Shown here: positions 1-9,321 of the stretch, piece by piece
Position numbering within the stretch: position 1 is the stretch's first letter
Layout of the letters: every line of letters begins with the position of its first letter
From: Klebsiella pneumoniae
GTDB lineage: Bacteria > Myxococcota_A > UBA9042
Assembly (NCBI GenBank): GCA_945889325.1
Contig: CAMDBH010000026.1
Span: 1-42,892 of the forward strand
Direction: 5' to 3'
DNA: 42,892 nt
The notes under the pieces: model-generated
Told to the model about the DNA's origin: nothing
Database searches by the model: none
The model's input: only the letters and a program-made list of their open reading frames with translations
Translations under genes and position numbers: made by a program

Positions 1-360
1 GTTGTGCAATGGATTTTTGTCTCGGTCCCGCTGCGCAACCGCTTGCTCGACTACGCGTTGCGCCAAGGCGAGCCCGCAAGTTTGCGCCAGCGCGCAATGC
101 GCGTACTTGTGCAACCGCGCGATTCCAGTCCACATGCGGATCATTTTCACTTGCGCATCGCTTGCCCGATGGGCGATCGACCGGCGTGTCTGGACGGCGG
201 CGGCCAAACCAGCTTGGCCCGCGCCGCCCAAGTCGATGCGCTGCTGGAAATGTATTGGCGCGGTTCACCGGCTGAGCAACGTTACGCCAGAGAATTGTTA
301 AGTTTACCGGTCGAAAACGAAGGCAACACCGATTTGCCGCCCATTGAAGGAGGCGATTGA
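1..360 (+). CDS. mepA: MepA-like murein endopeptidase, C-terminal part (5' end outside window)
   Basis: This is the last 119 codons of a gene that begins before the window; the frame is open from base 1 to the TGA at 358-360. The motif PHADHFHLRIACP is the signature of penicillin-insensitive murein endopeptidases of the LAS superfamily, where the His-x-x-His pair binds catalytic zinc. These periplasmic enzymes cut D-Ala-meso-DAP cross-links in peptidoglycan. The upstream part with the other zinc ligands and any signal peptide cannot be seen. The stop overlaps the next start as TGATG, so the following protease gene is probably translationally coupled. The family call rests on one strong motif and the local length. 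Confidence 0.8.
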   Translation, partial: VVQWIFVSVPLRNRLLDYALRQGEPASLRQRAMRVLVQPRDSSPHADHFHLRIACPMGDRPACLDGGGQTSLARAAQVDALLEMYWRGSPAEQRYARELLSLPVENEGNTDLPPIEGGD

Positions 361-1787
361 TGAACCTATTGCAAAAAATGTCACTAATTTTGGGGCTTTG
401 GGCCGCGACAGCCTGTTCGCCACCCGCAGCTGCTCCCGCAGGCGATGCTGAAGCCGATTTGGCGACAAGTGTTGATGTTTGTGCAGGTTCTGCTTGCGGC
501 ATTGACGTAGCTGAGGTCAACATCAATGACGGCGGGGCTGAAGTCGGCGCCGATGTCGCACCTGACGTGCCGCCCAAACCCGATATTGTGCCCGATGTCC
601 CCGCCGAACTGCCGATGCCCGCTACCGTTCCGGGCGACCTGCCGCCAGGTGTTACGGCGCAGGGCTTGACCGCTGCCAAGTTCTCCGATCAAGGCAAAAG
701 CCCAAATTTGTTGGTGAAAATGCCGGTCGGCACGGTGAGTTTCCTGGGCGTCGTCATTGGCGTGCACCCAAATTTTTACGGTCTTGGAAAAATCGTTACA
801 CCTTCTGGCGACTTATGGGCCAAAGACAAATGCGTCGACGCGCTGTGCATCACCTGCGTCAATCGCTTGGGCTTTTCTCCCGGCGTCGGTGCTGCGCTGA
901 TCCCGTCGACAAGTGGCCTTAAAGTCACCGGTGGCCAATGGAATTTGGGCAGTTGCGCGTTTGTTTGGCAATTGCTCGGCAGCACTTTTGCACCGGTGTT
1001 GGCCAAAGGCGTTGTGGAAGAAACCGTGGTTTTCATTAAGACAACGATCGACGGAAAATTGCCCAGTACCGGTGAGTTGCACTTGCGTTTTTGGCTCACG
1101 GGGGCCGGTAAACTCGATCAGAACACGGCGCTGGCCGATCCGCGTATTGTAGGTATGCTAAAGGAAATTGCGATGTTGTATGCGACCATGGGCATCGTGG
1201 TCAAAGTCGTCGACCTGCGCCAAACCGCACCGGGCCATACGGTCATCACGCTGCCGGATGACACGACGACGACAGGCGCAAGCGACATGGACTTGTTGTT
1301 TGCCGAAGCCAAATCGGCAGGAGGCAGCGCCGTAGTCGACGTATTTTTTGTCAGTCAAATCATCGGCGGCGGCATGGAGGGCAAGGGCATTGTCGGCGGC
1401 ATCGCCGGAGGCATCCCAGGCCCCGCGTTTTACCACGGCATTGCCCGTTCGGGTGTCGTCGTCGCGTTGGGGGCGATGGGCGACAACGGGCAACTGCTCG
1501 GGCGCGTGCTCGCGCATGAAATTGGGCACTTCATGGGCCTTTGGCATCCAAGTGAAGCGACCGGCAACCCGCACGACCCGATTGACGACACGCCGCAGTG
1601 CGGGGCTGCACAAGATATCAATGGAGACAACGTGTTAAGCGTCGACGAATGCCAAGACCACGGCGCCGACAACATCATGTTTTGGTTCGCTGGCAACAAA
1701 GTCTCGCAATTTACGCCCGGTCAAGGTTTGATTGTTCGCGGCAATCCGCTTGTGTTACCCTCGGCGGCGAGTGCAACCAATCCGTAA
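360..1787 (+). CDS. Metzincin-type zinc metalloprotease lipoprotein
   Basis: A 475-aa lipoprotein. I place the start at ATG 360, with GGAGG at 349-353 and one base of overlap with the upstream stop; a TTG lies three bases earlier. Residues 1-20 form a signal peptide ending in the lipobox AATAC. It is followed by a low-complexity Asp/Val/Pro/Glu linker to about residue 90, typical of surface lipoproteins in myxobacteria-like genomes. The catalytic core is near residues 385-400, where HEIGHFMGLWH matches HExxHxxGxxH. A downstream NIMFW fits the Met-turn of metzincins. Substrate unknown. The neighbouring murein endopeptidase suggests envelope work, but that is inference. Confidence 0.85.
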   Translation: MNLLQKMSLILGLWAATACSPPAAAPAGDAEADLATSVDVCAGSACGIDVAEVNINDGGAEVGADVAPDVPPKPDIVPDVPAELPMPATVPGDLPPGVTAQGLTAAKFSDQGKSPNLLVKMPVGTVSFLGVVIGVHPNFYGLGKIVTPSGDLWAKDKCVDALCITCVNRLGFSPGVGAALIPSTSGLKVTGGQWNLGSCAFVWQLLGSTFAPVLAKGVVEETVVFIKTTIDGKLPSTGELHLRFWLTGAGKLDQNTALADPRIVGMLKEIAMLYATMGIVVKVVDLRQTAPGHTVITLPDDTTTTGASDMDLLFAEAKSAGGSAVVDVFFVSQIIGGGMEGKGIVGGIAGGIPGPAFYHGIARSGVVVALGAMGDNGQLLGRVLAHEIGHFMGLWHPSEATGNPHDPIDDTPQCGAAQDINGDNVLSVDECQDHGADNIMFWFAGNKVSQFTPGQGLIVRGNPLVLPSAASATNP

Positions 1788-1827
1788 CGGCGGATCGCGC
1801 TTGCGGATGCCGCTCAAAGGCCAGATA

Positions 1828-2739
1828 GTGCTAGATTTTTTCAAAATCGCACCGCTGCTTGTCGCCGTGGCCTTGCCCGCGTATGCAACTGCGCGTCCAA
1901 AAATAAAGCCCGCGCCTGAACGCGAAATTTTTGGCTTGGAAGGCCCTGAAATCCCCACAATTTCAACGGTTCTTGTCGAGTCACGCCTGACATCGACACC
2001 GGTCGTCTTGCCCGATGCGCGGGTCATTTGGCTCAACCACGGCGCACAAGTGCAATGGTTGCCGCGCCTTGGAAACTACGGCGCCCAAAAGCCATGTACA
2101 CAAGTGCCGGAATCCCTGCAAAACGAACTGCTGGCTTGCGTGCAGGTCGGCAATGAAGTCGGCTTGATTCCTCGGCAATTCCTCATGCCGGATTCTTTGC
2201 ATCCGACGCCAGCCTTGGGCGATGCGGGTTGGCAGGTCTTGCGCGTGCCGTTGGTGCAAGTCGATTGTTTTCATGAAGCGACGTGGCTGCTAGGTCCCGC
2301 TGGCCAGCGCTTTTTGTTGGCTGAAGAATGGCCGATTGAAGTTCAGGTGCGCGGCGATCAGATCATTTGGCACGACAATGCCGCCGTTTATGTGGCTTCT
2401 TTGCCCGAAGCTGCTTCGCCGACAGTCTATGCCGGTTTCACCGCCGCAACGGTCGCCCCAGACCGCTCACTTTGGTTGCGCAAGGCCAATGACGGTCTGA
2501 TCGCCCACAATGAGCAGGATATCTACCGTGTTGTCGACGGTGAGCCGCGGCTGGTGTGGGCGATCAAGCGCTGGCCCAAGGAGAAAGGCGATCTGCCGTG
2601 CGAGCGCGATCTGCCCATGGCCCTTGAATTTTCAGCCGATGGCCGCCGCGCAAAAGTCGACGGCAAATGGCGGGCCGTGCCCAGCTTAGCCAACGGGCAA
2701 AAAACGTTCCACGCCCGGCCAGTGGCTAAACGCTTGTAA
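1828..2739 (+). CDS. Exported protein of unknown function
   Basis: A 303-aa protein from GTG 1828, preceded by AAAGG at 1816-1820; ATG 1807 would add seven residues. The N-terminus has a hydrophobic run LLVAVALPAYATA that looks like a Sec signal with a cleavable end, so the mature protein is probably periplasmic. The body is rich in Trp, Leu and Pro with short alternating hydrophobic segments, suggesting beta structure. I see no catalytic motif and do not recognise the family. It follows the metalloprotease by 40 bp on the same strand and its 3' end overlaps the convergent thioesterase gene by about 54 bp. Confidence 0.7.
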   Translation: MLDFFKIAPLLVAVALPAYATARPKIKPAPEREIFGLEGPEIPTISTVLVESRLTSTPVVLPDARVIWLNHGAQVQWLPRLGNYGAQKPCTQVPESLQNELLACVQVGNEVGLIPRQFLMPDSLHPTPALGDAGWQVLRVPLVQVDCFHEATWLLGPAGQRFLLAEEWPIEVQVRGDQIIWHDNAAVYVASLPEAASPTVYAGFTAATVAPDRSLWLRKANDGLIAHNEQDIYRVVDGEPRLVWAIKRWPKEKGDLPCERDLPMALEFSADGRRAKVDGKWRAVPSLANGQKTFHARPVAKRL

Positions 2740-3168
2740 ATCGGACGGTTCTATCGCCACAAACAACCCTTGAGCGCGGTAGACTTCGACTTCGCCGCGT
2801 TTGATGCTGGCAGCGCAGTGCAATTTGCGGCCATCGACACTTTTTAGCCACGCCCGCACTTCGCAGGCTTCACCGATGCGCACCGGATTGATGAAATCGC
2901 TAGTAATTTTGGCACCGGGCGCACAGTAGCCGCTCATCCAGCAGGCAATGCCCATGGCCTCGTCGGCAATCGTCGCCAGAGCGCCGCCATGGACAAAACC
3001 AGGTAGTCCTTGGGATTGTTGCCCAAATTGGACTTGACCAACGGTCGTCTGCGCTTGACCCAGCCATTGAAACTGTACCGCCAGCAACTGTGTGGGATTG
3101 CTGCTGATAAAGCGACTGGCCAATCCGCCAAGATCTACATCCATTTCAATTGCTTGCCGAACATGCAT
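2686..3168 (-). CDS. PaaI-like hotdog-fold thioesterase
   Basis: A 160-aa protein of the single-domain hotdog thioesterase family, which hydrolyses acyl-CoA thioesters in the cytoplasm. The diagnostic segment is GFVHGGALATIADEAMG around residues 57-73: the HGG turn followed by a helix with an acidic residue is the PaaI-type active site. Length is normal or slightly long. It lies 6 bp downstream of gatC and is probably read from the phosphomannomutase-gatC transcript. A 6-bp perfect hairpin (3169-3184) covers the gatC stop and the space before this start, which could limit reinitiation. Substrate cannot be told from sequence. Confidence 0.85.
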   Translation of the reverse strand: MHVRQAIEMDVDLGGLASRFISSNPTQLLAVQFQWLGQAQTTVGQVQFGQQSQGLPGFVHGGALATIADEAMGIACWMSGYCAPGAKITSDFINPVRIGEACEVRAWLKSVDGRKLHCAASIKRGEVEVYRAQGLFVAIEPSDLQAFSHWPGVERFLPVG

Positions 3169-3174
3169 GGTCGG

Positions 3175-3522
3175 TCAACCGACCACGCGCGGCACGACAA
3201 AGCAGCCATCTTGCTGTTGCGGCGCGTTACGCAAGGCGGTTTCGGCGCCCAGCGCGGCCTGCACGACGTCGTCGCGCATAGAATCGTCGCTCAGGCGCAT
3301 GTGCGCGTCGCCCGGGTGAATCATCGGCGCGACGCCTTTGGTATCGACTGCACTCAATTCGGCGACATAGTGCACAATTTTTGCCAAGTCGCGGCCTAGC
3401 TGTTGCATTTCCGCCGGTTGCAGGCGGATGCGCGCGAGGTGGGCGATCTTGGCCATCGCCGCCTCATCGAATTGCGGCGGGTCTATCACCTGCAATTCCG
3501 ATGTGTTCGGCAGAGTGTTCAT
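3175..3522 (-). CDS. gatC: Asp-tRNA(Asn)/Glu-tRNA(Gln) amidotransferase subunit C
   Basis: A 115-aa GatC, the small subunit that clamps GatA to GatB in the GatCAB complex; the complex converts misacylated Glu-tRNA(Gln) or Asp-tRNA(Asn) to the amide. Seen features are the N-terminal helix KIAHLARIRLQPAEM, the segment KIVHYVAELSAVDTKGVAPM, and the later LSDDSMRDDVV, all in family order. ATG 3522 overlaps the phosphomannomutase stop as TGATG, indicating coupled translation; a TTG one codon upstream is less likely. GatA and GatB are not in this window. The N-terminus is about 17 residues longer than in many GatC proteins. Confidence 0.92.
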   Translation of the reverse strand: MNTLPNTSELQVIDPPQFDEAAMAKIAHLARIRLQPAEMQQLGRDLAKIVHYVAELSAVDTKGVAPMIHPGDAHMRLSDDSMRDDVVQAALGAETALRNAPQQQDGCFVVPRVVG

Positions 3523-4898
3523 CAATGGCCGCCGCTGACGACCGGTTGACCGCTTGCCGCTTCAATCGCGCTGGTCAACTCTGATTGGATGCGGTCGCGG
3601 CCTGCGGGGGTCTGGGCTTCGCAGCGCATGACGAGCACCGCGCCGGTGTTGGACGCGCGCACCAGGCCCCAGCCATCGCTGAATTTGACGCGCACGCCGT
3701 CGATTGCGATCACGTCGTGCGTGGCCGTGTATTTGGCGGCGACAGCGGCGACAACGGCGAATTTGACTTCATCGGGGCAGTGCAGGCGCATTTCGGCGGT
3801 GGCGAAAGTGGGCGGCAGATCGGCGAGAAAAGTAGACACCTGCGCCGACGTATTGGAAACAATTTCAAGGAGGCGACAGGTCGTGTACGTCGCATCGTCG
3901 TAGCCAAAATAGCGGTGCTTGTAAAAAATATGCCCGCTCATTTCACCGCCGAGTTCCGCCTGCTCCTGCTTCATCCGATCTTTGATCAAGGAATGCCCGA
4001 CCTTGGACATCACCGGTTTGCCGCCGTGCAGCGCAATGTCGTCAAACAAAGTCTGGCTGCACTTGACCTCACCGACGATCGCCGCGCCGGGCACCACTTT
4101 TAGCAGCGCCCGCGACAAGATCACCATCAATTTATCGCCCCATAAAATGCCGCCCTTTTCATCGATGACGCCGATGCGATCGCCGTCGCCGTCGTAAGCG
4201 ATGCCCAAGTCGGCTTTGTGCAAGGCAACGGCGTTCTGGAGGTCCAAAAGATTGGCTTCCACAGTCGGATCGGGGTGGTGATTGGGAAAGCGTCCGTCCG
4301 GTTCTGTAAATAAGCCAATGACTTCACAGCCCAAACGTTCAATGATCCCGGGCGAAACCGGGCCAGTGGGGCCGTTGCCGCAGTCGATCACGACCTTGAT
4401 TTTGCGCGGGCCGAGTTCAATATGGCTGACCAACCAATCGGCGTAAGGTATGTGAATGTCAGCGAAACTGACACTGCCATTGCCGTTGCGGAAATCATTG
4501 CGGTCGATGCGTTCGCACAGTGCCGTGATTTCTTCACCATGCATGCTGGCTTTGGCGACCGTGATCTTAAAACCATTGTCGCCCGCGGGGTTGTGGCTGC
4601 CAGTCACCATGACGCCGCCGCCGACGTCCAAGGTAAACGCGGCAAAATACAGCATCGGTGTTGCACAAATGCCGACGTCTACAACAGAAACGCCGCAACT
4701 CGTCAGGCCTGCGACCAACGCGTCGCGCAGGCGTGGGCTCGACAACCGCGCATCGCGGCCGACAGCCAACACCGGTTTGACGCCGCGATCGATGATTTCA
4801 CTGCCAATCGCGCGGCCGATGGCCAAGGCCACATCGTCGGGCAGGTCGCGATCGGCCAAGCCGCGGATGTCATAGGCGCGAAAGATATTGCGGTTCAT
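3522..4898 (-). CDS. Phosphomannomutase / phosphoglucomutase
   Basis: A 458-aa alpha-D-phosphohexomutase of the AlgC/ManB type, interconverting hexose 6- and 1-phosphates for nucleotide-sugar and surface polysaccharide synthesis. All four signature loops are present: the phosphoserine loop TGSHNPAGDNG (near residue 100), the Mg-binding loop YDGDGDR (near 240), the sugar-specificity loop GEMSGH (near 320) and the phosphate-binding loop RASNTGAV (near 415). Length is normal. Start ATG 4898 reads MNRNIFRAYDIRGLADRDLP, the usual N-terminus. It heads a tight run with gatC and the thioesterase. Whether mannose or glucose phosphate is preferred cannot be decided here. Confidence 0.95.
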   Translation of the reverse strand: MNRNIFRAYDIRGLADRDLPDDVALAIGRAIGSEIIDRGVKPVLAVGRDARLSSPRLRDALVAGLTSCGVSVVDVGICATPMLYFAAFTLDVGGGVMVTGSHNPAGDNGFKITVAKASMHGEEITALCERIDRNDFRNGNGSVSFADIHIPYADWLVSHIELGPRKIKVVIDCGNGPTGPVSPGIIERLGCEVIGLFTEPDGRFPNHHPDPTVEANLLDLQNAVALHKADLGIAYDGDGDRIGVIDEKGGILWGDKLMVILSRALLKVVPGAAIVGEVKCSQTLFDDIALHGGKPVMSKVGHSLIKDRMKQEQAELGGEMSGHIFYKHRYFGYDDATYTTCRLLEIVSNTSAQVSTFLADLPPTFATAEMRLHCPDEVKFAVVAAVAAKYTATHDVIAIDGVRVKFSDGWGLVRASNTGAVLVMRCEAQTPAGRDRIQSELTSAIEAASGQPVVSGGH

Positions 4899-4946
4899 GC
4901 TGACTCCAAATGGCTACCAAGACGCGCGATGGTAAAGGGCCGCGCG

Positions 4947-6734
4947 TCAAGCCGCAACTTGTGCCACAACAGCGGGATCGACCGGATCATCGGCATGATC
5001 GCGTTGATTTTGCCAAATATGGGCGTAAGTCGCGTCGTTGGCGAGCAATTCACTGTGCGTGCCTTGTTCGATAATCCGGCCGTCATCGAGCACGACGATC
5101 TGATCGGCTCGCGCAAGTGCTGAAAGTCGATGCGATATGATGATGGCGCTGGTGCCTGTCTCGGCGATTTGGCGCTGCAACACTTCCAGCAGCCGCGCTT
5201 CCGTGTCGTGATCGACGGCCGACAGCACATCGTCCAAAATCAACAGACGATAGCCGCGGTAAAACGCCCGCGCCAGTTGCACGCGCTGGCGCTGGCCGCC
5301 GGAAAGGGTTTGGCCGCGTTCACCCACCGTGGTGTTCAAACCTTCAGGAAATCTAGCAATTTCAGGCGCAAGCGCCGCATTCAGGACCGCGCGATCGACG
5401 GCGGCCATGTCGGCTTCTTCGGAACGGGCGATGAAGGCGACGTTGTCTTTGATCGAACGCGAAAACAGAAACGCATCTTGCGGTACAACTGCGACATCTC
5501 TGCGCAAATCGGCTGAACGGACATCCAGCAAATCCACGCCGTCGATAAAGACGGCACCGCGAGGTGGCACGGCCAAACGGCTGATGATCGACACGAGGGT
5601 CGATTTGCCGCTGGCGACCGTGCCGTAAATGCCTAAAATTTTCCCTGGTTTTACGTGCAACGACACGTCGTTGATGGCCGGCAATTGGGTCAGTTCAGCG
5701 TCCGGATGGCGCCAAGTCAAGTGATCGATGCGCAAATCGACGCCGCCCGTGGTTTGCGGCAAAGGTTGATCGCCCAAGGGCAGATCTGGCTTGATTTCAA
5801 TCACATCCCACACGCGACGCAGCGACACCGAACCGCGTTGCAGCACACCCACCACCCAGCCGACGCCGACGAGCGCGCCCACCAACACCGCGACATAACT
5901 AGCGTAAGCCGCCAAATCGCCGACGGTCATCGTGCCTTGCTTGACGTGCTCACCGCCGACGAACAACAGCAAGAAAATGCACACGTTGCCGACCACGCCC
6001 ACGACCGGCATCAAAATCGTGCGTACGCCCATGCCGCGCAGCGCAAGGGCGGTAAACTCGTCGTTGTCGCGGTCAAAACGCTTGAGAAAGGCCTCCTCCG
6101 CTGCGGCACCTTGCACCACCGCAATGCCCTTGTAGGTCTCAAGCACGGTATTGCTCAATGTACCCAGAGACTTCTGCGCTTGGCGCATCATGGTCATGGT
6201 GAAGGTCACGCCAAAACGCATCGCGAGCACAGAAAGCGCCAAGGGCACGACGCAGTACAGGGTTAACCATGCGTCCGTACGCCACATTTGATACAAAGAC
6301 ATCAGCGCGGCCAGCACGGTGTTGATGAGCATCACGCTGGTGAAGCCGACCAAAGCGCGGACAAAAGTCGCGTCGTCGCTCGCTCGCGCCATGATGTCGC
6401 CGATTTTCCAGTTGCGAAAAAAGGCCGGCGACATCGCCAGCAGGCGCTGTAACATGTCATTGCGAATACGGAATTCAATGGTGCGCCCCGGATTGAAAAA
6501 CGCGATGCGCGACAACGTGCGCACGACGATCACGACAACGGCGCACAACGCGATCCAAAAAGCGTATTCGTGCACCACATCTAGGCGACGCTGGCCCGCG
6601 AGTTCATCAAAAACGTGCTTGAGCAGCTGAGGGATCTTGACGGTCAACCAGTTGGTCGCGATCAAAAACGCGATGCCCAGCGCGTACGTTGCAGTGTAGC
6701 GACGGACGTAAAGGCGTAAGAAATCGCTAATCAT
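4947..6734 (-). CDS. ABC-type exporter half-transporter (membrane domain + ATPase)
   Basis: A 595-aa half-transporter of the MdlA/MsbA-like exporter class. The N-terminal half carries about six membrane segments (residues 15-320). The C-terminal ATPase has Walker A GTVASGKST (near 370), the Q-loop VPQD, the signature LSGGQRQRVQLARA (near 490), Walker B LLILDDVLSAVD and the switch His in IISHRLSAL. It probably works as a dimer in the inner membrane. With only one half-transporter gene here it may homodimerise or pair with a partner elsewhere. ATG 6734 follows GGGAAA on the minus strand. The gene is 48 bp upstream of phosphomannomutase. The cargo is unknown. Confidence 0.93.
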   Translation of the reverse strand: MISDFLRLYVRRYTATYALGIAFLIATNWLTVKIPQLLKHVFDELAGQRRLDVVHEYAFWIALCAVVVIVVRTLSRIAFFNPGRTIEFRIRNDMLQRLLAMSPAFFRNWKIGDIMARASDDATFVRALVGFTSVMLINTVLAALMSLYQMWRTDAWLTLYCVVPLALSVLAMRFGVTFTMTMMRQAQKSLGTLSNTVLETYKGIAVVQGAAAEEAFLKRFDRDNDEFTALALRGMGVRTILMPVVGVVGNVCIFLLLFVGGEHVKQGTMTVGDLAAYASYVAVLVGALVGVGWVVGVLQRGSVSLRRVWDVIEIKPDLPLGDQPLPQTTGGVDLRIDHLTWRHPDAELTQLPAINDVSLHVKPGKILGIYGTVASGKSTLVSIISRLAVPPRGAVFIDGVDLLDVRSADLRRDVAVVPQDAFLFSRSIKDNVAFIARSEEADMAAVDRAVLNAALAPEIARFPEGLNTTVGERGQTLSGGQRQRVQLARAFYRGYRLLILDDVLSAVDHDTEARLLEVLQRQIAETGTSAIIISHRLSALARADQIVVLDDGRIIEQGTHSELLANDATYAHIWQNQRDHADDPVDPAVVAQVAA

Positions 6735-6851
6735 TTCATAAATTTCCCGTCAGACGTGGACAAGACGCGCAGCTAGCCGCACAGTTTGCGTCCGCGGCCA
6801 ATGTAGCGCGGAAGAAATTTTTGCGCCATTGTCCCGGGTGAAGTGACGCAA

Positions 6852-7835
6852 ATGTCTAATAAAATCGCTAATATTCATAGCAAAATTCCCCTCGCGCAGC
6901 CCAGCCAACTGGGCATCGATGCGCTGCGCCACGCGGTTTGGTGGCCAGACATGGCGCGGGTCGCCGTCATCGGCGCCAGCAAGAATGCGGGAAAAACAAC
7001 GACACTCAACACGTTGCACGCAGCGGGTGTGCAGCAGGGCTGGCGCATGGGCTTGGTCAGCGTCGGCGTCGATGGCGAGGCAGTGGATGCTTGGATGGAC
7101 ATCGCCAAGCCGCAAGTTGCCGTTGAACGCGGCACGCTTGTGGTCACGGCCGATGCCGTTGTCCGTGCAGCAAATGGGTTTTTGCGTCCGATCGCTCAAA
7201 ACGATTTTGGCAGTGCGCTTGGGCCAACGCTGATCGCGGAGGCCCGCGGACCAGGCGGCGCGCAATTGTGCGGCGTGCCGCACCGTGGGCATTTGCGCAG
7301 CGCGATTGCGCTGTTGCAGCAGTGCGGTGCCCAACGGGTTTTGATCGACGGGGCTTACCACCGTCAGGCGGCGGCACACCCGGATATCGCCGACGGCTTG
7401 GTGTTGGCTGTGGGTGCCGTACTCGGCGATACCCCGCAGCAAGTGGTTGATCGCGCATCGCTTACCTTGTTGGCGCTGCTGACGCCTCAAGTGACTGACC
7501 CAATTGCGCATCCGATCCAAGGCGCGCTCAGCGACGACCTGATCGATCAACTGCCTAAACATACAGCATTTATTGTCGTGAAAACGCAAGGGCATGTGCT
7601 GTTGACCACCCTGGGACGCCAGGTATTGCAGCGCCGCAACATTGCGATCGTCGCCCAAAAGGCTTTGCCACTGCTGGCGATCACGACCAATCCCTATCAT
7701 CCGGGCGGGGTCGACTTGGATGCCGTTGCCATGCAACACACGCTGCGCGATTTTGTGGCAGCGCACTGCGAAACGGCGATTCCCATCATCGACGTTGTGA
7801 CGGGTGCCGTCTTGCTTAGCCGACAAGGAGATTAA
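6852..7835 (+). CDS. P-loop NTPase of unknown role, coupled to selA
   Basis: A 327-aa protein. Near residue 40 it has a clear Walker A, GASKNAGKTTTLN, the deviant-like GxxxxAGKT form used by SIMIBI-type NTPases. The rest is alternating hydrophobic strands; RVLIDGAYHRQ near residue 155 could be the Walker B strand. I choose ATG 6852 over GTG 6843, which sits too close to the GGGTGAAG run. The stop TAA directly abuts the selA start, and the selA ribosome site AAGGAG lies inside this gene, so the two are almost certainly co-translated. I do not recognise the family; a link to selenium metabolism or to a chaperone-like function is inference from position only. Confidence 0.75.
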   Translation: MSNKIANIHSKIPLAQPSQLGIDALRHAVWWPDMARVAVIGASKNAGKTTTLNTLHAAGVQQGWRMGLVSVGVDGEAVDAWMDIAKPQVAVERGTLVVTADAVVRAANGFLRPIAQNDFGSALGPTLIAEARGPGGAQLCGVPHRGHLRSAIALLQQCGAQRVLIDGAYHRQAAAHPDIADGLVLAVGAVLGDTPQQVVDRASLTLLALLTPQVTDPIAHPIQGALSDDLIDQLPKHTAFIVVKTQGHVLLTTLGRQVLQRRNIAIVAQKALPLLAITTNPYHPGGVDLDAVAMQHTLRDFVAAHCETAIPIIDVVTGAVLLSRQGD

Positions 7836-9266
7836 ATGTCATTGCTGCGCAGCCTGCCGTCGGTGGATAAATTAAAGAAATATGCGATTTTGCGCGATTT
7901 TCCGCCGCACTTGCAAAGCATCATCGCCAGAAACGCGCTGGAACAGGTGCGCGCGCAGGCGCTCGACGGCCGGTTGACCACTGTCGAGCAAGTGGAGCGC
8001 GCCGTTGAGCACAAACTTCACATCGACGCGGCGGCGGCCGCGGGGCCGAGGTTGCGGCGCATTTTGAATGGGTCAGGGGTGTTGCTGCACACCAATGCCG
8101 GTAGGTCGCCTTTGCCGCAAGCCGCGTTGGACGCCATCGCCGACACGTCGCGCGGCTACTGTAACCTTGAGTTTTCACTAGAAAATGGCCAGCGCACTTC
8201 GCGCCACGATCACCTGCGACCGCTGCTGCAATGGCTGACCGGTGCGGAGGACGCGTTGGTGGTCAACAACGGTGCGGCGGCGATCTTGCTGGCTTTGCAT
8301 GGGTTGGCCCTTGGGCAACGCGTAGTGGTGTCTCGCGGTGAACTGGTTGAAATTGGGGGTGGTTTTCGTATTCCAGAAATCATGGCCGCCGCCGGCTGCG
8401 AATTGATTGAAGTCGGCACGACCAACCGCACTCACCTGCGCGACTACGCAAAAGCGTTGGCTAAACCGGCCAAAGACCGCGCGGTTGCCGCAGTGTTGCA
8501 GGTGCACCGCTCCAATTTTGCCCAGATCGGCTTTGTCGCCACGCCGCCTTTGGCCGATCTGGCGCAACTGGCGCAAGCCCATCATTTGCCTCTAATTGTC
8601 GATCTCGGCTCAGGGGCGCTGGGCGAACTGCCCATTAGCACAAGGGAACCGACAGTGCAGCAAGTGCTGGCCGCCGGTGCCGATCTGGTGACTTTTTCAG
8701 GTGACAAGTGGCTAGGCGGCCCGCAAGCCGGCATCATCGTCGGCAAAAGGGCATTTATTCGCAAGCTTGCAGAAAAACCGCTGGCGCGGGCTTTGCGGGT
8801 CGACAATACCATCTTGGCTGCGCTTGAAGTGGTCTTGCGCCTGCATTTGCTCGGCGGCGCAGACACAGAACTGCCTGTCATTTCTGCGGTTCATTTGTCC
8901 TTGGCGGCGGTCGACCACGCCGCGCGCACCATCGCCGACGCGTTGCAGGCCCGCCTGGACCCTGACTGGCGCGTGGAAATCATGGACCACACGACCCAAC
9001 TCGGCGGCGGCACCGATCCGTTGGCCGAATTGCCGTCGCGCGCGCTGGCCATCGTGCACCACAAGATCGACGCGGATACAATTAAATTGCAACTGCTTGG
9101 CGGATTCTTGCCGGTTTTGTGCCGCGTGCGCGCCGGATTCATTTTGCTCGATGTGCGCAGCCTTCTGGCCGGCCATCACAAGCGACCGATCGAAGAATTA
9201 TCCACAGAGTTAGCCAGTTGCTTACTAGCCGCTTGCACTTCCTTTGACGCCGCTGCGGCAGTTTGA
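7836..9266 (+). CDS. selA: L-seryl-tRNA(Sec) selenium transferase
   Basis: A 476-aa SelA, the PLP enzyme that converts Ser-tRNA(Sec) to Sec-tRNA(Sec) with selenophosphate in bacteria. The N-terminus has LRSLPSVDKL, typical of SelA. RRILNGSGVLLHTNAGRSPL (residues 69-88) and the PLP-lysine loop TFSGDKWLGGPQAGIIVG (near 288) are diagnostic. Length is close to the usual 460-470. Start ATG 7836 follows AAGGAG at 7825-7830. It implies that the organism makes selenoproteins. selB, selD and a tRNA-Sec gene are not seen in the window, and I see no gene here clearly interrupted by an in-frame TGA with a SECIS-like hairpin. Confidence 0.95.
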   Translation: MSLLRSLPSVDKLKKYAILRDFPPHLQSIIARNALEQVRAQALDGRLTTVEQVERAVEHKLHIDAAAAAGPRLRRILNGSGVLLHTNAGRSPLPQAALDAIADTSRGYCNLEFSLENGQRTSRHDHLRPLLQWLTGAEDALVVNNGAAAILLALHGLALGQRVVVSRGELVEIGGGFRIPEIMAAAGCELIEVGTTNRTHLRDYAKALAKPAKDRAVAAVLQVHRSNFAQIGFVATPPLADLAQLAQAHHLPLIVDLGSGALGELPISTREPTVQQVLAAGADLVTFSGDKWLGGPQAGIIVGKRAFIRKLAEKPLARALRVDNTILAALEVVLRLHLLGGADTELPVISAVHLSLAAVDHAARTIADALQARLDPDWRVEIMDHTTQLGGGTDPLAELPSRALAIVHHKIDADTIKLQLLGGFLPVLCRVRAGFILLDVRSLLAGHHKRPIEELSTELASCLLAACTSFDAAAAV

Positions 9267-9321
9267 TAAACATGATCTGCATGTCGTGCCGATTGCCCAT
9301 GATCGGCGCGCCGCGGTGGCG

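Noticed and set aside
6750-7826. 358-codon minus frame opposite the P-loop gene
   Set aside because: The + strand has Walker A and a coupled ribosome site for selA; the antisense translation is His/Arg/Gln-rich with no motif.
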